DNA of 64,000 nucleotides from CAYTMY01 sp964618075. GTDB lineage: Bacteria > Bacillota > Clostridia > Eubacteriales > Anaerofustaceae. Where the stretch lies: assembly GCA_964618075.1 (NCBI GenBank), contig CAZTZO010000005.1, forward strand, positions 1 to 64,000, written 5' to 3'. Of this stretch, positions 28,356 through 36,075 are shown one piece after another. The notes under the pieces were generated by a model. The model did not search any database and was not told where the DNA came from. It saw nothing but the letters and a program-made list of their open reading frames with translations. Each line of letters opens with the position of its first letter. The stretch's first letter is position 1. A program made the translations under genes and the position numbers.

Positions 28356-29429
28356 TTAATGTTTTTTAAACGAAAGTTCCTTCCTGTTGTTGTATCTTTC
28401 AAAGCCGAAATCTATAAGCTTTGTTATTAATGCAGAATATTCTATGCCGCTTGCCTGCCATAATTTCGGGTACATGCTTATATTTGTAAATCCCGGCATC
28501 GTGTTTATTTCGTTAAGGATAATACCGTAGTTGTCCTTTTTAACAAAAAAATCCACTCTCGACAAACCACTGCAGCATAAAGCTTTAAATGCCTTCTGCG
28601 CATATTCCTTTAAATTCGCCGTTACAGCCTGAGGTAGCGGCGCAGGTATTTCAATCTTTGAAGAGTCACCGCTATTATACTTTGCTTCATAGTCATAAAA
28701 GTCATTGCATGGAACTATCATACCGGGGCAGCTTACGTTTGGTTGATCGTTTCCGAGCACGGCAAGCTCGACTTCGTATCCGTCTATACATTCTTCAATA
28801 AGAATTTTTTCATCATATATTATCGCTTCATACAATGCACCGGTTAAGGTGTCTTTCCCCGTTACCTTTGAAATCCCCACACTTGAGCCTGCATTCGCCG
28901 GTTTGATAAATATAGGGTATGAGAATGTTGATTCGATTCTATCAATACATTCATTGATATTCGTTTTTATATCGCTTTTGTTAATCGTTATTGATTTTGC
29001 AACCGGGATTCCCTCGGATTCGAAAATGACCTTGGCAATCTGTTTGTCCATAGCGGCGGCAGATGATAATACTCCGCATCCTACATAAGGTTTATCCAGC
29101 ATTTCGAATAATCCCTGAATTGTTCCGTCCTCACCGTATGTGCCATGCAAAATAGGAAAAAAGATATCTATATTTTTGATTTCATCGTCAGAGAACAAAG
29201 AAATATCATCTTTTATATTTGCTTCATCCTTTTCCCATGTATCGCTTTCTATATTATCAATCTTTCCTGTATATATTTTCCAATTACCGTCTCTTGTTAT
29301 TCCGATTAGAGTTAAATCATATTTATCCCTGTCTATCGCTCGAATAACATTTGATGCGGAAACCAAGGACACCTCGTGTTCACCGCTTCTTCCTCCGAAT
29401 AATACTCCGATATTAGTTTTTTTTGTCAT
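28356..29429 (-). CDS. ddl: D-alanine--D-alanine ligase
   Basis: An ATP-grasp ligase making the D-Ala-D-Ala dipeptide of peptidoglycan. GGRSGEHEVSLVSA is the N-terminal signature, then HGTYGEDGTIQG, PVAKSITINKSD and KPANAGSSVGISKV. The omega loop FYDYEAKYNSGD has the Tyr typical of D-Ala-D-Ala ligases rather than VanA-type D-lactate enzymes. The C-terminal LNEINTMPGFTNISMYPKLW supplies metal ligands. At 357 residues it is the usual size. A CGGAG site lies six bases upstream. It is between pncB (15-base gap) and argS in one operon. Confidence 0.95.
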   Translation of the reverse strand: MTKKTNIGVLFGGRSGEHEVSLVSASNVIRAIDRDKYDLTLIGITRDGNWKIYTGKIDNIESDTWEKDEANIKDDISLFSDDEIKNIDIFFPILHGTYGEDGTIQGLFEMLDKPYVGCGVLSSAAAMDKQIAKVIFESEGIPVAKSITINKSDIKTNINECIDRIESTFSYPIFIKPANAGSSVGISKVTGKDTLTGALYEAIIYDEKILIEECIDGYEVELAVLGNDQPNVSCPGMIVPCNDFYDYEAKYNSGDSSKIEIPAPLPQAVTANLKEYAQKAFKALCCSGLSRVDFFVKKDNYGIILNEINTMPGFTNISMYPKLWQASGIEYSALITKLIDFGFERYNNRKELSFKKH

Positions 29430-29443
29430 AATACTCTCCGCAT

Positions 29444-30898
29444 TTATTTATAACTGTGTTCACTGACAAGCTTTTTCTTCATATCAAACAATTTATCAGA
29501 CAAATCCACATGATATTCGTTCGGGTTGATAAAACGCAAATTCTCGTCCCAGAAATGCGTTCTTCTCTGTTTGTAATATGTCGCTATTTCTTCAAGAGGT
29601 CTTTCTTTATATACAAGCTTTCCTTTTTTATATATGCATTCAAGCATATCCTCAGTATAAAAATCTGTCAATACTCTTTGCTTATATGTGAATAATGGAT
29701 GATATATTTTCAAAGGCTTGCTTATATCTATTGCTTCCTCTTCGAGCATTATAAGATCCGCAAGAGCTTTTTGGGTTTTATTGTCAAAAATCCTCACAGT
29801 CTTTTTAAATCCGGGGTTAGTTATCTTTCCAGGTTCGTCGGATATTTTTATTTTGGGTATTCTTCTATTATCCTGTGTGGTTATTTCAGAGAGCTTGTAA
29901 ACCGCTCCCAATGCGGGAGTACCGTCGCCCGTCATCATTTTTGTGCCTACTCCCCACATAGTTATCTTCGAGTCTTGAGCCTTTAGATCACTTATTAAAT
30001 ATTCATCCAAATCAGAAGAGGCGGATATTATAGCCTTTTGAAAGCCTTCTGCGTCAAACATTTCTCTGGCTTTTTTGGAAAGATATGCAAGATCGCCGGA
30101 ATCAAGCCTGATACCATATGCGCCTGTTAATTTATTTTCATCGCGCAGCTTTCTGAATAGTTTCAATGCGTTTGGTATCCCGCTGTTGATCGTATCGTAT
30201 GTATCAACTAATACAATTACATTGTCGGGATTTTGCTGCGCAAATTTTTCAAAAGCATCATATTCATCGTCAAAGCACATCACATAAGCGTGAGACATGG
30301 TGCCTTTTGAAACACAACCGAATCTGTATTCTGCTTCAACATTACTTGTGGCGTTGCAGCCTCCGATTATAGCTGCTCTCGCTCCGAATAAAGCTGATTC
30401 TGTGCCATGAGCTCTTCTCATACCGAATTCAAGTACGATATCGTCCTTTGCCGCCATTCTCACTCTTGAAGCCTTTGTGGCAATAAGTGATTCGTGATTG
30501 ATTATAGCAAGAATCGCAGTTTCCAGTATATGAGCTTCCGGCATGGGAGCTTGTACCCTTACAAGAGGCTCCTGAGGGAAAACGATATCTCCTTCCTTTA
30601 CTGTATAGATATCGCCTGAGAATTTAAAGTCGCGTATAAATTCAAGATACTCCTTACACAGCTCGGGATGATTGTTTCTGAGCATATCCACATCCTCGCC
30701 CGTAAATTGGAGAGATTCGATATATTCAACGATCTGTTCCGTCCCCGCGAATACCGTATAACCGCCGTGGAAGGGATTTTGTCGGATAAAAGCGTCAAAT
30801 ACGCCAACATTATTCTGCATACCGTATTTGAAATATACATTTCCCGTACTCATCTGATAATAATCGGTGGCAAGGTTCAATTTTCTTCGTTCTTTCAT
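29444..30898 (-). CDS. pncB: Nicotinate phosphoribosyltransferase
   Basis: It converts nicotinate and PRPP to nicotinate mononucleotide in NAD salvage. The N-terminal NLATDYYQMSTGNVYF and RQNPFHGGYTVFAG are family signatures. RRAHGTESALFGARAA, GTMSHAYVM (the phosphorylatable His region), and LVDTYDTINSGIPNAL with IRLDSGDLAYLSKKAR follow. At 484 residues it is the long bacterial form. AAAGG lies about 10 bases before the ATG. It appears to be first in a pncB-ddl-argS operon transcribed away from the tRNA gene. Confidence 0.94.
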   Translation of the reverse strand: MKERRKLNLATDYYQMSTGNVYFKYGMQNNVGVFDAFIRQNPFHGGYTVFAGTEQIVEYIESLQFTGEDVDMLRNNHPELCKEYLEFIRDFKFSGDIYTVKEGDIVFPQEPLVRVQAPMPEAHILETAILAIINHESLIATKASRVRMAAKDDIVLEFGMRRAHGTESALFGARAAIIGGCNATSNVEAEYRFGCVSKGTMSHAYVMCFDDEYDAFEKFAQQNPDNVIVLVDTYDTINSGIPNALKLFRKLRDENKLTGAYGIRLDSGDLAYLSKKAREMFDAEGFQKAIISASSDLDEYLISDLKAQDSKITMWGVGTKMMTGDGTPALGAVYKLSEITTQDNRRIPKIKISDEPGKITNPGFKKTVRIFDNKTQKALADLIMLEEEAIDISKPLKIYHPLFTYKQRVLTDFYTEDMLECIYKKGKLVYKERPLEEIATYYKQRRTHFWDENLRFINPNEYHVDLSDKLFDMKKKLVSEHSYK

Positions 30899-30990
30899 CT
30901 TCTTCGACCTTTTCTTTTATTTCGATACGTAGAAAAATTATAACACAATGCTCATGCAATTTCACTCTATTTATAAAATCTGCTAAAATG

Positions 30991-31008
30991 AAAAAATGCC
31001 TTTCGGCA
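30991..31008 (-). terminator. Possible terminator of tRNA-Val
   Basis: On the minus strand a short TGCC-GAAA-GGCA hairpin with a GNRA-like loop is followed by TTTTTTC, about 45 bases after the tRNA 3' end. The stem is only four base pairs, so the call rests mostly on the U-tract and position. Confidence 0.5.
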
Positions 31009-31052
31009 ATTCTTTAAATAATAAAATATTCAACGGACTTGATTATAACTAA

Positions 31053-31128
31053 TGGTGACACTGACCGGGCTTGAACCGATGACCTCTACCGTGTCAAGGT
31101 AGCGCTCTTCCAGCTGAGCTACAGTGTC
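31053..31128 (-). tRNA. tRNA-Val (anticodon GAC)
   Basis: A 76-nt tRNA on the minus strand with encoded CCA (31053-31055). The acceptor stem GACACTG pairs with CAGTGTC, with A as discriminator. The D arm is GCTC...GAGC, the anticodon arm CTACC-TTGACAC-GGTAG gives anticodon GAC (Val, GUC/GUU codons), and the T arm ATCGG-TTCAAGC-CCGGT is complete. All stems pair. It stands alone between pncB and the GatD-like gene. Confidence 0.95.
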
Positions 31129-31268
31129 ATAACCATGCAAGTAATATTCTAATATAAAATTGATGAAAAATAAATCCTTTTTGTTCATTTTTTAAGTTTT
31201 ATTTAAGGTTGTTGTATTAGAATGCATACATAAATTAATTTTCCCCTCTTAATTTAAATAAATATGCC

Positions 31269-31303
31269 AAATAAGTGCCCCTAAATATTAGGGGTACTTA
31301 TTT
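31269..31303 (-). terminator. Terminator overlapping the gatD-like stop codon
   Basis: A 16-bp stem with one G-U pair (31269-31284 with 31288-31303; core CCCCTAA) and a three-base loop. It begins within the stop codon of the gatD-like gene on the minus strand. The outer arm is A/T-rich, giving the U-tract. It should end the murT-gatD transcript. Confidence 0.8.
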
Positions 31304-31997
31304 ATTCTTTGAATTCCTTTAATCGTTTATTATATGCGGCAATGGCTTCATCCCTATATGCAAGTTTTGGCGTTTCTACTCCCATGGATACCAACAGCTT
31401 TTCAGTCAAATAAGGGTTTAACACCAGAAGAGGCCCGATAAGGTATGTGGCAATAAATTTATTTATTTTAAACCCTTCGTACTTTGAGGATTCATTTACC
31501 CCGATACCTTTTACAACGCTTGAAAAAAACTTGTTTTCATCGTTAGCATAAGACATACCGAATTGACTTTTATACCCGACGATCTCAATATTTTCATATT
31601 CGCCTAAGTATATACTGTTATGCCTTTTAGATTTATTTACCTTGCTGAAAAAATCAAATATCCCTAAAGTTTGTACCTGCTCTCCTTTTTCATCCTCAAT
31701 ATAATCACCAAAAATTTCAAGCGCATTAGAGGTCGCAAGCATGGCTTTATTGTTGCCAATATGGTTTTTTAACGCTTCATTATAAGGATACAGCTTACTT
31801 GCAACCAATCCCTGCTTCTTTTCCGGCATACCTCCGATGTATATCATATCCACATCATTATTTTGTGCAAAATAAGGTATATCATCAATTGAAGTAATTA
31901 TTATCTTAGCATCAGGAATGCACGCCGACAGGTACTTCGCGTTTCCGGTGTCACCGTATAGATTGCATATTTCAGGGAATAATACTTCTATTTTCAT
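31302..31997 (-). CDS. GatD-like type 1 glutamine amidotransferase lacking catalytic residues
   Basis: A 231-residue class I amidotransferase-fold protein of the GatD family, which in other Gram-positives supplies ammonia to MurT to amidate lipid II D-glutamate. Family landmarks remain: LFPEICNLYGDTGN, YIGGMPEKKQ, LGIFDFF and TYLIGPLLVLNPYLTEKLL. However, where GatD has the nucleophile in TICGGYQFLG this protein reads LATSNALEIFG, with Ser90 at the Cys position. Where it has the catalytic His in VGFENHGGRT it reads VGYKSQFGMS, with Gln145. So it should not hydrolyse glutamine. It starts one base after the MurT-like gene stop. It might use free ammonia, act structurally, or serve another ligation. 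Confidence 0.82.
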   Translation of the reverse strand: MKIEVLFPEICNLYGDTGNAKYLSACIPDAKIIITSIDDIPYFAQNNDVDMIYIGGMPEKKQGLVASKLYPYNEALKNHIGNNKAMLATSNALEIFGDYIEDEKGEQVQTLGIFDFFSKVNKSKRHNSIYLGEYENIEIVGYKSQFGMSYANDENKFFSSVVKGIGVNESSKYEGFKINKFIATYLIGPLLVLNPYLTEKLLVSMGVETPKLAYRDEAIAAYNKRLKEFKE

Positions 31998-31998
31998 A

Positions 31999-33369
31999 TT
32001 AATTCGTTTTCCCTTCGTTCAACACCTTTTTTACTTCTTCACAAACGGCATCGCGCTGTTTTAATGAATATAGATCGTATAAAATATAAACTTTTTTTAT
32101 ACCCTTGGCATTTAAATGCGAAGCGGCTTTAACCTCGTCAAATTCATATTGCATCCTGTCTTTTCCAACACCTGCTATTAACAGACGCACATATGTGTCC
32201 AAGGCTCTCTTGCCCGATATTATAATCTGCTTTATTTCTTCTCTGTTTAAAAACTCGTAGTCACAATCATACATCCATGTAATTACTTCATTTTTCTCGT
32301 GAAGATCGTCAAGGATAAGTATCACCGCTTTATCTATAGGATCTTTTCTGACATAATCAAAAGCAAGTGAACATGCTATTGGGTTCTGTCCCTTGGCAAG
32401 CTGCATGATTATGGGTATACCGTTAGCTTCATCTTCTACGAAGCGACTTTCTACGATATGCATTTTACCTATCGCGCTGTTTATTTTATCGTGGTTTAAG
32501 CCAATCTGCTTTAAAACACAGATCGCCGAAAGAAGATTGTAAACATTTATCATATTATCTGAAATAATAGAGTAAGTTTCAGTGCTATTTTCTGATACTA
32601 CATCAAATTTCATAGCTTCTTTATCGATTCGTGTTACCAGATAATCAGCAGAAGGCGTCGCAAAATCACAGTTTGTACAATGCATTTTACCTATATGATG
32701 ATATTTGTAATAATCATATTCCAGCTTAGAAGCACACCTTGGACATAATACTATGTCTTTAACGATATTATCACAACTCACAGTATCCGTGTCCTGTTTG
32801 CTTATACCAAAATATATACGCTTATTATCAGGCGCAATATTTACTGCTATCGGATCGTCGGCATTAAGAATAAGCAGCGTTTCCTTTGGGACGCTTTGGG
32901 ATATTATATCGGCAATATAATCGGTATTTGCGTTTCTTTTAAGTGAATCTCTGAAAATATTTGTACAGACAAGATAATCGGGAGTGAAATTCGGAAATAC
33001 AATTCTTGCGCTTCTCTCATCAAGCTCAAGCACTGCAATGTCTTTTTTTATTTTCCCCATAAATGTAGTGTTATTAACAAAACAGGCAATAATCCCGGGC
33101 TGCATATTCGAACCGAGCTTATTATTCATTACACTGTATTCGTTTTGTGTGAGTATATCGTTTATAAGGTTACATACGGTAGTTTTACCATTTGTGCCTG
33201 TTACCATTATGGACGTTTTAGGTCTATCCGATCGTTTGAGAAAATCGGGGCATATTCTTTGCGCAAGAACCCCCGGAAAGTTTGTACCCTTTCTTCCAAA
33301 AACCTTTATCATATAATAAGCACATTTTGACAGCCATAAAGCAATATAAAAACGAATATTCTTCTTCAT
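31999..33369 (-). CDS. Divergent MurT-like Mur ligase with zinc ribbon and DUF1727-type C-terminus
   Basis: The partner of the GatD-like protein, 456 residues. A hydrophobic N-terminal segment precedes the Mur-ligase P-loop VTGTNGKTT (about residues 56-64). LELDERSARIV and TNIFRDSLKRNANTD match the central domain, though canonical MurT reads FRDQLDRYGE. A four-Cys zinc ribbon (Cys209, 212, 231, 234: CPRC...CTNC) is kept, as in MurT. The C-terminal DUF1727-like region has LDDLHEKNEVITWMYD where typical MurT has an ADGRDVSWIWD block, and QLAKGQNPIACS where MurT has VKNPAG. So it is a MurT homologue with altered contact and catalytic segments. Ligase substrate is uncertain. It diverges from the sigG remnant. 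Confidence 0.8.
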   Translation of the reverse strand: MKKNIRFYIALWLSKCAYYMIKVFGRKGTNFPGVLAQRICPDFLKRSDRPKTSIMVTGTNGKTTVCNLINDILTQNEYSVMNNKLGSNMQPGIIACFVNNTTFMGKIKKDIAVLELDERSARIVFPNFTPDYLVCTNIFRDSLKRNANTDYIADIISQSVPKETLLILNADDPIAVNIAPDNKRIYFGISKQDTDTVSCDNIVKDIVLCPRCASKLEYDYYKYHHIGKMHCTNCDFATPSADYLVTRIDKEAMKFDVVSENSTETYSIISDNMINVYNLLSAICVLKQIGLNHDKINSAIGKMHIVESRFVEDEANGIPIIMQLAKGQNPIACSLAFDYVRKDPIDKAVILILDDLHEKNEVITWMYDCDYEFLNREEIKQIIISGKRALDTYVRLLIAGVGKDRMQYEFDEVKAASHLNAKGIKKVYILYDLYSLKQRDAVCEEVKKVLNEGKTN

Positions 33370-33483
33370 ATCCTCACTATGATTCCCTGAAATATATTCT
33401 ACTATACTTTTATTGAGTATATCATGATTTGATTGTAAATTTTCTAAATACTTTTCAAGCTCAAAATTTTCAAGTATATGCTT

Positions 33484-33515
33484 CTGTTAAATGTCAACAA
33501 TATTTACATTAACAG
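33484..33515 (+). repeat. Inverted repeat just upstream of the sigG remnant
   Basis: CTGTTAAATGT (33484-33494) is repeated inverted as ACATTAACAG (33506-33515), differing by one inserted A. The right arm ends directly before the GGAGG ribosome binding site of the truncated sigG. It could be an operator or an RNA hairpin; no T-run follows, so it is not a terminator. Confidence 0.45.
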
Positions 33516-33527
33516 GAGGTAGAATTA

Positions 33528-33836
33528 ATGTATAAAAAAGTGGAAATAAGCAGCGTTGTCACGTCCCAGCTGCCTAAAATGAACAGATTGCAAGCTGAAG
33601 AAATGCTGTTTCGCATTAAATCGGGAGAAGAGGCGCTTAAGGACGAGTTTATAAGATCAAACCTGCGGCTCGTCCTCAGCGTTGTGAGAAAATTCAATGC
33701 GAAAGGTGATAATTTAGACGATATATTTCAGATAGGTTGTATAGGGCTTATTAAAGCGATAGATAATTTTGATTTTAAATTCAATGTCAGATTTTCCACG
33801 TATGCCGTGCCGATGGATATATCAAGTCAAAATTGA
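33528..33836 (+). pseudogene. sigG: Truncated sporulation sigma factor SigG
   Basis: The 102-residue frame begins with a convincing SigG N-terminus (YKKVEISSVVTSQLPKMN) after an AGGAGG site, then NLRLVLSVVRKFNAKGDNLDDIFQIGCIGL (region 2.1-2.2, split here by reading) and FKFNVRFSTYAVPM. At this point, within region 2.3, homology stops: SigG continues with a GEIRRYLRD block, but this frame reads DISSQN and ends. About 155 residues are absent, covering -10 recognition, regions 3 and 4. The lost part is not in any frame here, because the 3' end of the convergent cobT gene follows at once and overlaps by 10 bases. A deletion or a rearrangement is likely. The product could not act as a sigma factor. 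Confidence 0.85.
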
Positions 33837-34921
33837 AGCTCTTTGACTTTATCTACATATTCGCTGCTGCACATTCCCTCATCAAAGGTATACATATTGT
33901 TCATCATACTGCATGCGCAGTCTATTGCAAAGAATGCAAACGGACACCCGCTTCCTTCTCCTAGGCGCATATTCATGTAAAACATCGGCTCAATTCCAGT
34001 CTCCTTCGTTATTATATCGTAACCGGGCTCCTGCGTTTTGTGTGATTCAATGGCATAATCCTTCACCTTGGGATTAAGCCTATATGCCAGATAGAAAGCC
34101 GCTGATGAAATATATCCATCTATAACAACAGGCACTTTGTAGTAGGCGCATCCGATATATACTCCCATAAGCGCCGCTAAATCAAGACCTCCTACCTTTG
34201 CGACAACGTCTATAGGATCGTTTTTATCCGGTTGATTTATTTCAATTCCTTTTTTTATTGTATCAACTTTTTTATTATACGCGATATCGTCCACCATTCC
34301 CGTACCGTTTCCTACAGCATCGTTTATTTCCTTATTAGATAGACAGCATATTACGGCAGTGCTTGTTGAGGTGTTCCCTATACCCATTTCTCCTGTGCCG
34401 ATGACATTATATCCCTTATTTATCGCATCCTTAACCGCTTCTATACCCACAAAGATTGCCTGCAACGCCTGCTGATAGCTCATTGCCGGCCCTTGTGAAA
34501 AATCGTTTGTTCCTCTCATTATTTTCTTATTTATGACATTTTTGTCCTCTATATCTGCGTCTACGCCTACATCATAAATAAACAAATCATTGCCATAAGC
34601 TTTTGACACTACTCCTACGCCTGTTTTATACTTAGAAAAGCATTCGGTCATTGTTTTTGTAACAGACTTCGGAGCAGAAGATACCCCTTGGTCGACTATA
34701 CCGTTATCGGCGCTCATGACTAATATGCATTTTTTGTCGTAATTATTTTTAAGCTTTCCGCTTATGCCTGCGAGCTTAAAAGCAATATTTTCGATTCTTC
34801 CTAAGCTCATAGGTATTTTTAATAATCCCATGCTGTATTCTTCTGCATCTTTCACAGCCTGTTCGTTGACTCCTGTAATACCGTCTGCGTACTTCATTAC
34901 CTGTTCTTTTAAATCATTCAT
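33827..34921 (-). CDS. cobT: Nicotinate-nucleotide--dimethylbenzimidazole phosphoribosyltransferase CobT
   Basis: It activates the lower ligand base to alpha-ribazole phosphate for cobalamin. Signatures are MSADNGIVDQGVSSAPKSV, TGEMGIGNTSTSTAVI, VVAKVGGLDLAALMG and VVIDGYISSAAFYLA. The catalytic-Glu motif is MRLGEGSGCPFAF near the C-terminus, where most homologues read RLGEGTGA. Length 364 is normal. It is preceded by a complete cobalamin riboswitch and terminator, and its 3' end overlaps the sigG remnant. Together with cobU, cobS and the phosphatase at 10-12 kb it would complete nucleotide-loop assembly; no corrin-ring genes are in the window. Confidence 0.95.
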   Translation of the reverse strand: MNDLKEQVMKYADGITGVNEQAVKDAEEYSMGLLKIPMSLGRIENIAFKLAGISGKLKNNYDKKCILVMSADNGIVDQGVSSAPKSVTKTMTECFSKYKTGVGVVSKAYGNDLFIYDVGVDADIEDKNVINKKIMRGTNDFSQGPAMSYQQALQAIFVGIEAVKDAINKGYNVIGTGEMGIGNTSTSTAVICCLSNKEINDAVGNGTGMVDDIAYNKKVDTIKKGIEINQPDKNDPIDVVAKVGGLDLAALMGVYIGCAYYKVPVVIDGYISSAAFYLAYRLNPKVKDYAIESHKTQEPGYDIITKETGIEPMFYMNMRLGEGSGCPFAFFAIDCACSMMNNMYTFDEGMCSSEYVDKVKELQF

Positions 34922-34945
34922 ATTAATTTTTCCTTTCTAAAATAA

Positions 34946-34976
34946 AAAGCCTACGGAAATAATTTCCGTAAGCTTT
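34946..34976 (-). terminator. Expression-platform terminator of the cobalamin riboswitch
   Basis: A stem of about 13 pairs (34946-34976; core ACGGAAA with TTTCCGT, including a G-U pair) followed on the minus strand by TTATTTT lies between the aptamer and the cobT start. It is well placed to act as the ligand-dependent intrinsic terminator. Confidence 0.8.
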
Positions 34977-34995
34977 ACCTTTACTTACATAATTC

Positions 34996-35150
34996 AATGC
35001 TTCAGGCAGGTCTTCTGACTTAGCTTTTTGCGCCTATGTACGCCTTCCCTTTTCAAGTGGCATCTGTACAAAGCATGAGCATTACAGCGGTGGGTCCGTG
35101 CGGGATTTACACCACGACTTCCCTATTCTCCGATTCACTCGGCACCTTAA
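34996..35150 (-). promoter_or_regulatory. Cobalamin (B12) riboswitch controlling cobT
   Basis: On the minus strand the leader shows the conserved core in order: AGGTGCCGAGTGAATCGG, GGGAAGTCGTGGTGTAAATC, CGGACCCACCGCTGTAA, and the B12 box AAGTCAGAAGACCTGCC at 35005-35021. These match the cobalamin riboswitch consensus closely. A strong promoter lies about 15-50 bases upstream and an intrinsic terminator follows, so cobalamin should switch off cobT by premature termination. Confidence 0.95.
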
Positions 35151-35172
35151 ACATTATATTTAATTCTTTTGT

Positions 35173-35201
35173 ATTATAGTATATCTTTAAATTCAAGTCA
35201 A
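35173..35201 (-). promoter_or_regulatory. Sigma-A promoter of the riboswitch-cobT unit
   Basis: On the minus strand TTGACT (35196-35201) and a perfect TATAAT (35173-35178) are 17 bases apart, with the aptamer beginning about 20 bases downstream. A plus-strand TATAAT at 35213-35218 is a probable -10 for the divergent rsmI, but lacks a clear -35. Confidence 0.8.
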
Positions 35202-35237
35202 TAAAAACATGATATAATACATTAATAGGAGAAGTCT

Positions 35238-36074
35238 ATGGAACGCGAATTTTCTTTATACGTTATATCAACTCCGATAGGAAACTTACAGGATATCACA
35301 CTCAGAGCATTGGAATGCTTGAAAAATGTTGATTATATTTTATGTGAGGATACACGCACCTCAGTAAAGCTTTTAAACCATTTCGGTATTAAAAAACGTC
35401 TTGTTGCTTACCATAAATTTAACGAAATGGAGATAACAGAAAACATTATTTCCGATCTTTTAAACGGTGAAAAGGCAGCTTTGATATCCGATGCCGGAAC
35501 TCCATTGATATCGGATCCGGGTAATTATTTAGTAAAAGCGCTGATAGAAAATGATATCGATTTTTGTGTTTTACCGGGTGCGAACGCGTTGCTTCCCGCC
35601 GTCATTTTATCCGGGCTTTATTCCAAAGAATTTACTTTCATAGGATTTTTACCTAAAAAAAATAACGAAAGAATACGTCTTTTATCGTCTTGTCTTGCTT
35701 CAAATATTCCGTGCATTATTTACGTTTCTCCGCATGAGCTCTCAAAGGTACTTGACGAAATAAATACGCTTTCACCAAAACGCAAGCTTTCGCTCTCAAA
35801 GGAGCTTACAAAGCTTCATGAGCATACATACAGAGGATGTGCAAATGAAATTATGAGTATGCTGCAAGATAATATTAAGGGCGAATATACAATGGTCATA
35901 GACAGAGCCGAAAATACCGATGAACGCGATTTAACTAGTGAAGCTGATATAAAAAACATGTTTGAAACATTTGTTTCGCAAGGGATAGAAAGAAAAACAG
36001 CTCTTGCAATGATATGCGAAAAAAGCAATCTTTCAAAGAAAGAAATATATGCGCTTGTAATGAAAAAAGACTGA
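35238..36074 (+). CDS. rsmI: 16S rRNA (cytidine-1402-2'-O)-methyltransferase RsmI
   Basis: A tetrapyrrole-methylase-fold SAM enzyme modifying C1402 in the ribosomal P site. STPIGNLQDITLRALE is the N-terminal signature; CEDTRTSVKLLNHFGI, YHKFNE, SDAGTPLISDPG and LPGANALLPAVILSG follow. The small C-terminal helical domain is present, for 278 residues. An AGGAG site lies seven bases before the ATG. It is divergent from the riboswitch and its stop is one base from the converging DUF421 gene stop, with no terminator between them. Confidence 0.95.
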   Translation: MEREFSLYVISTPIGNLQDITLRALECLKNVDYILCEDTRTSVKLLNHFGIKKRLVAYHKFNEMEITENIISDLLNGEKAALISDAGTPLISDPGNYLVKALIENDIDFCVLPGANALLPAVILSGLYSKEFTFIGFLPKKNNERIRLLSSCLASNIPCIIYVSPHELSKVLDEINTLSPKRKLSLSKELTKLHEHTYRGCANEIMSMLQDNIKGEYTMVIDRAENTDERDLTSEADIKNMFETFVSQGIERKTALAMICEKSNLSKKEIYALVMKKD

Positions 36075-36075
36075 A

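Noticed and set aside
33370..33527. Possible remnant of the missing sigG C-terminus near the sigG start
   Set aside because: No frame in this gap or in the bases after 33836 encodes region 3 or 4 sigma motifs.
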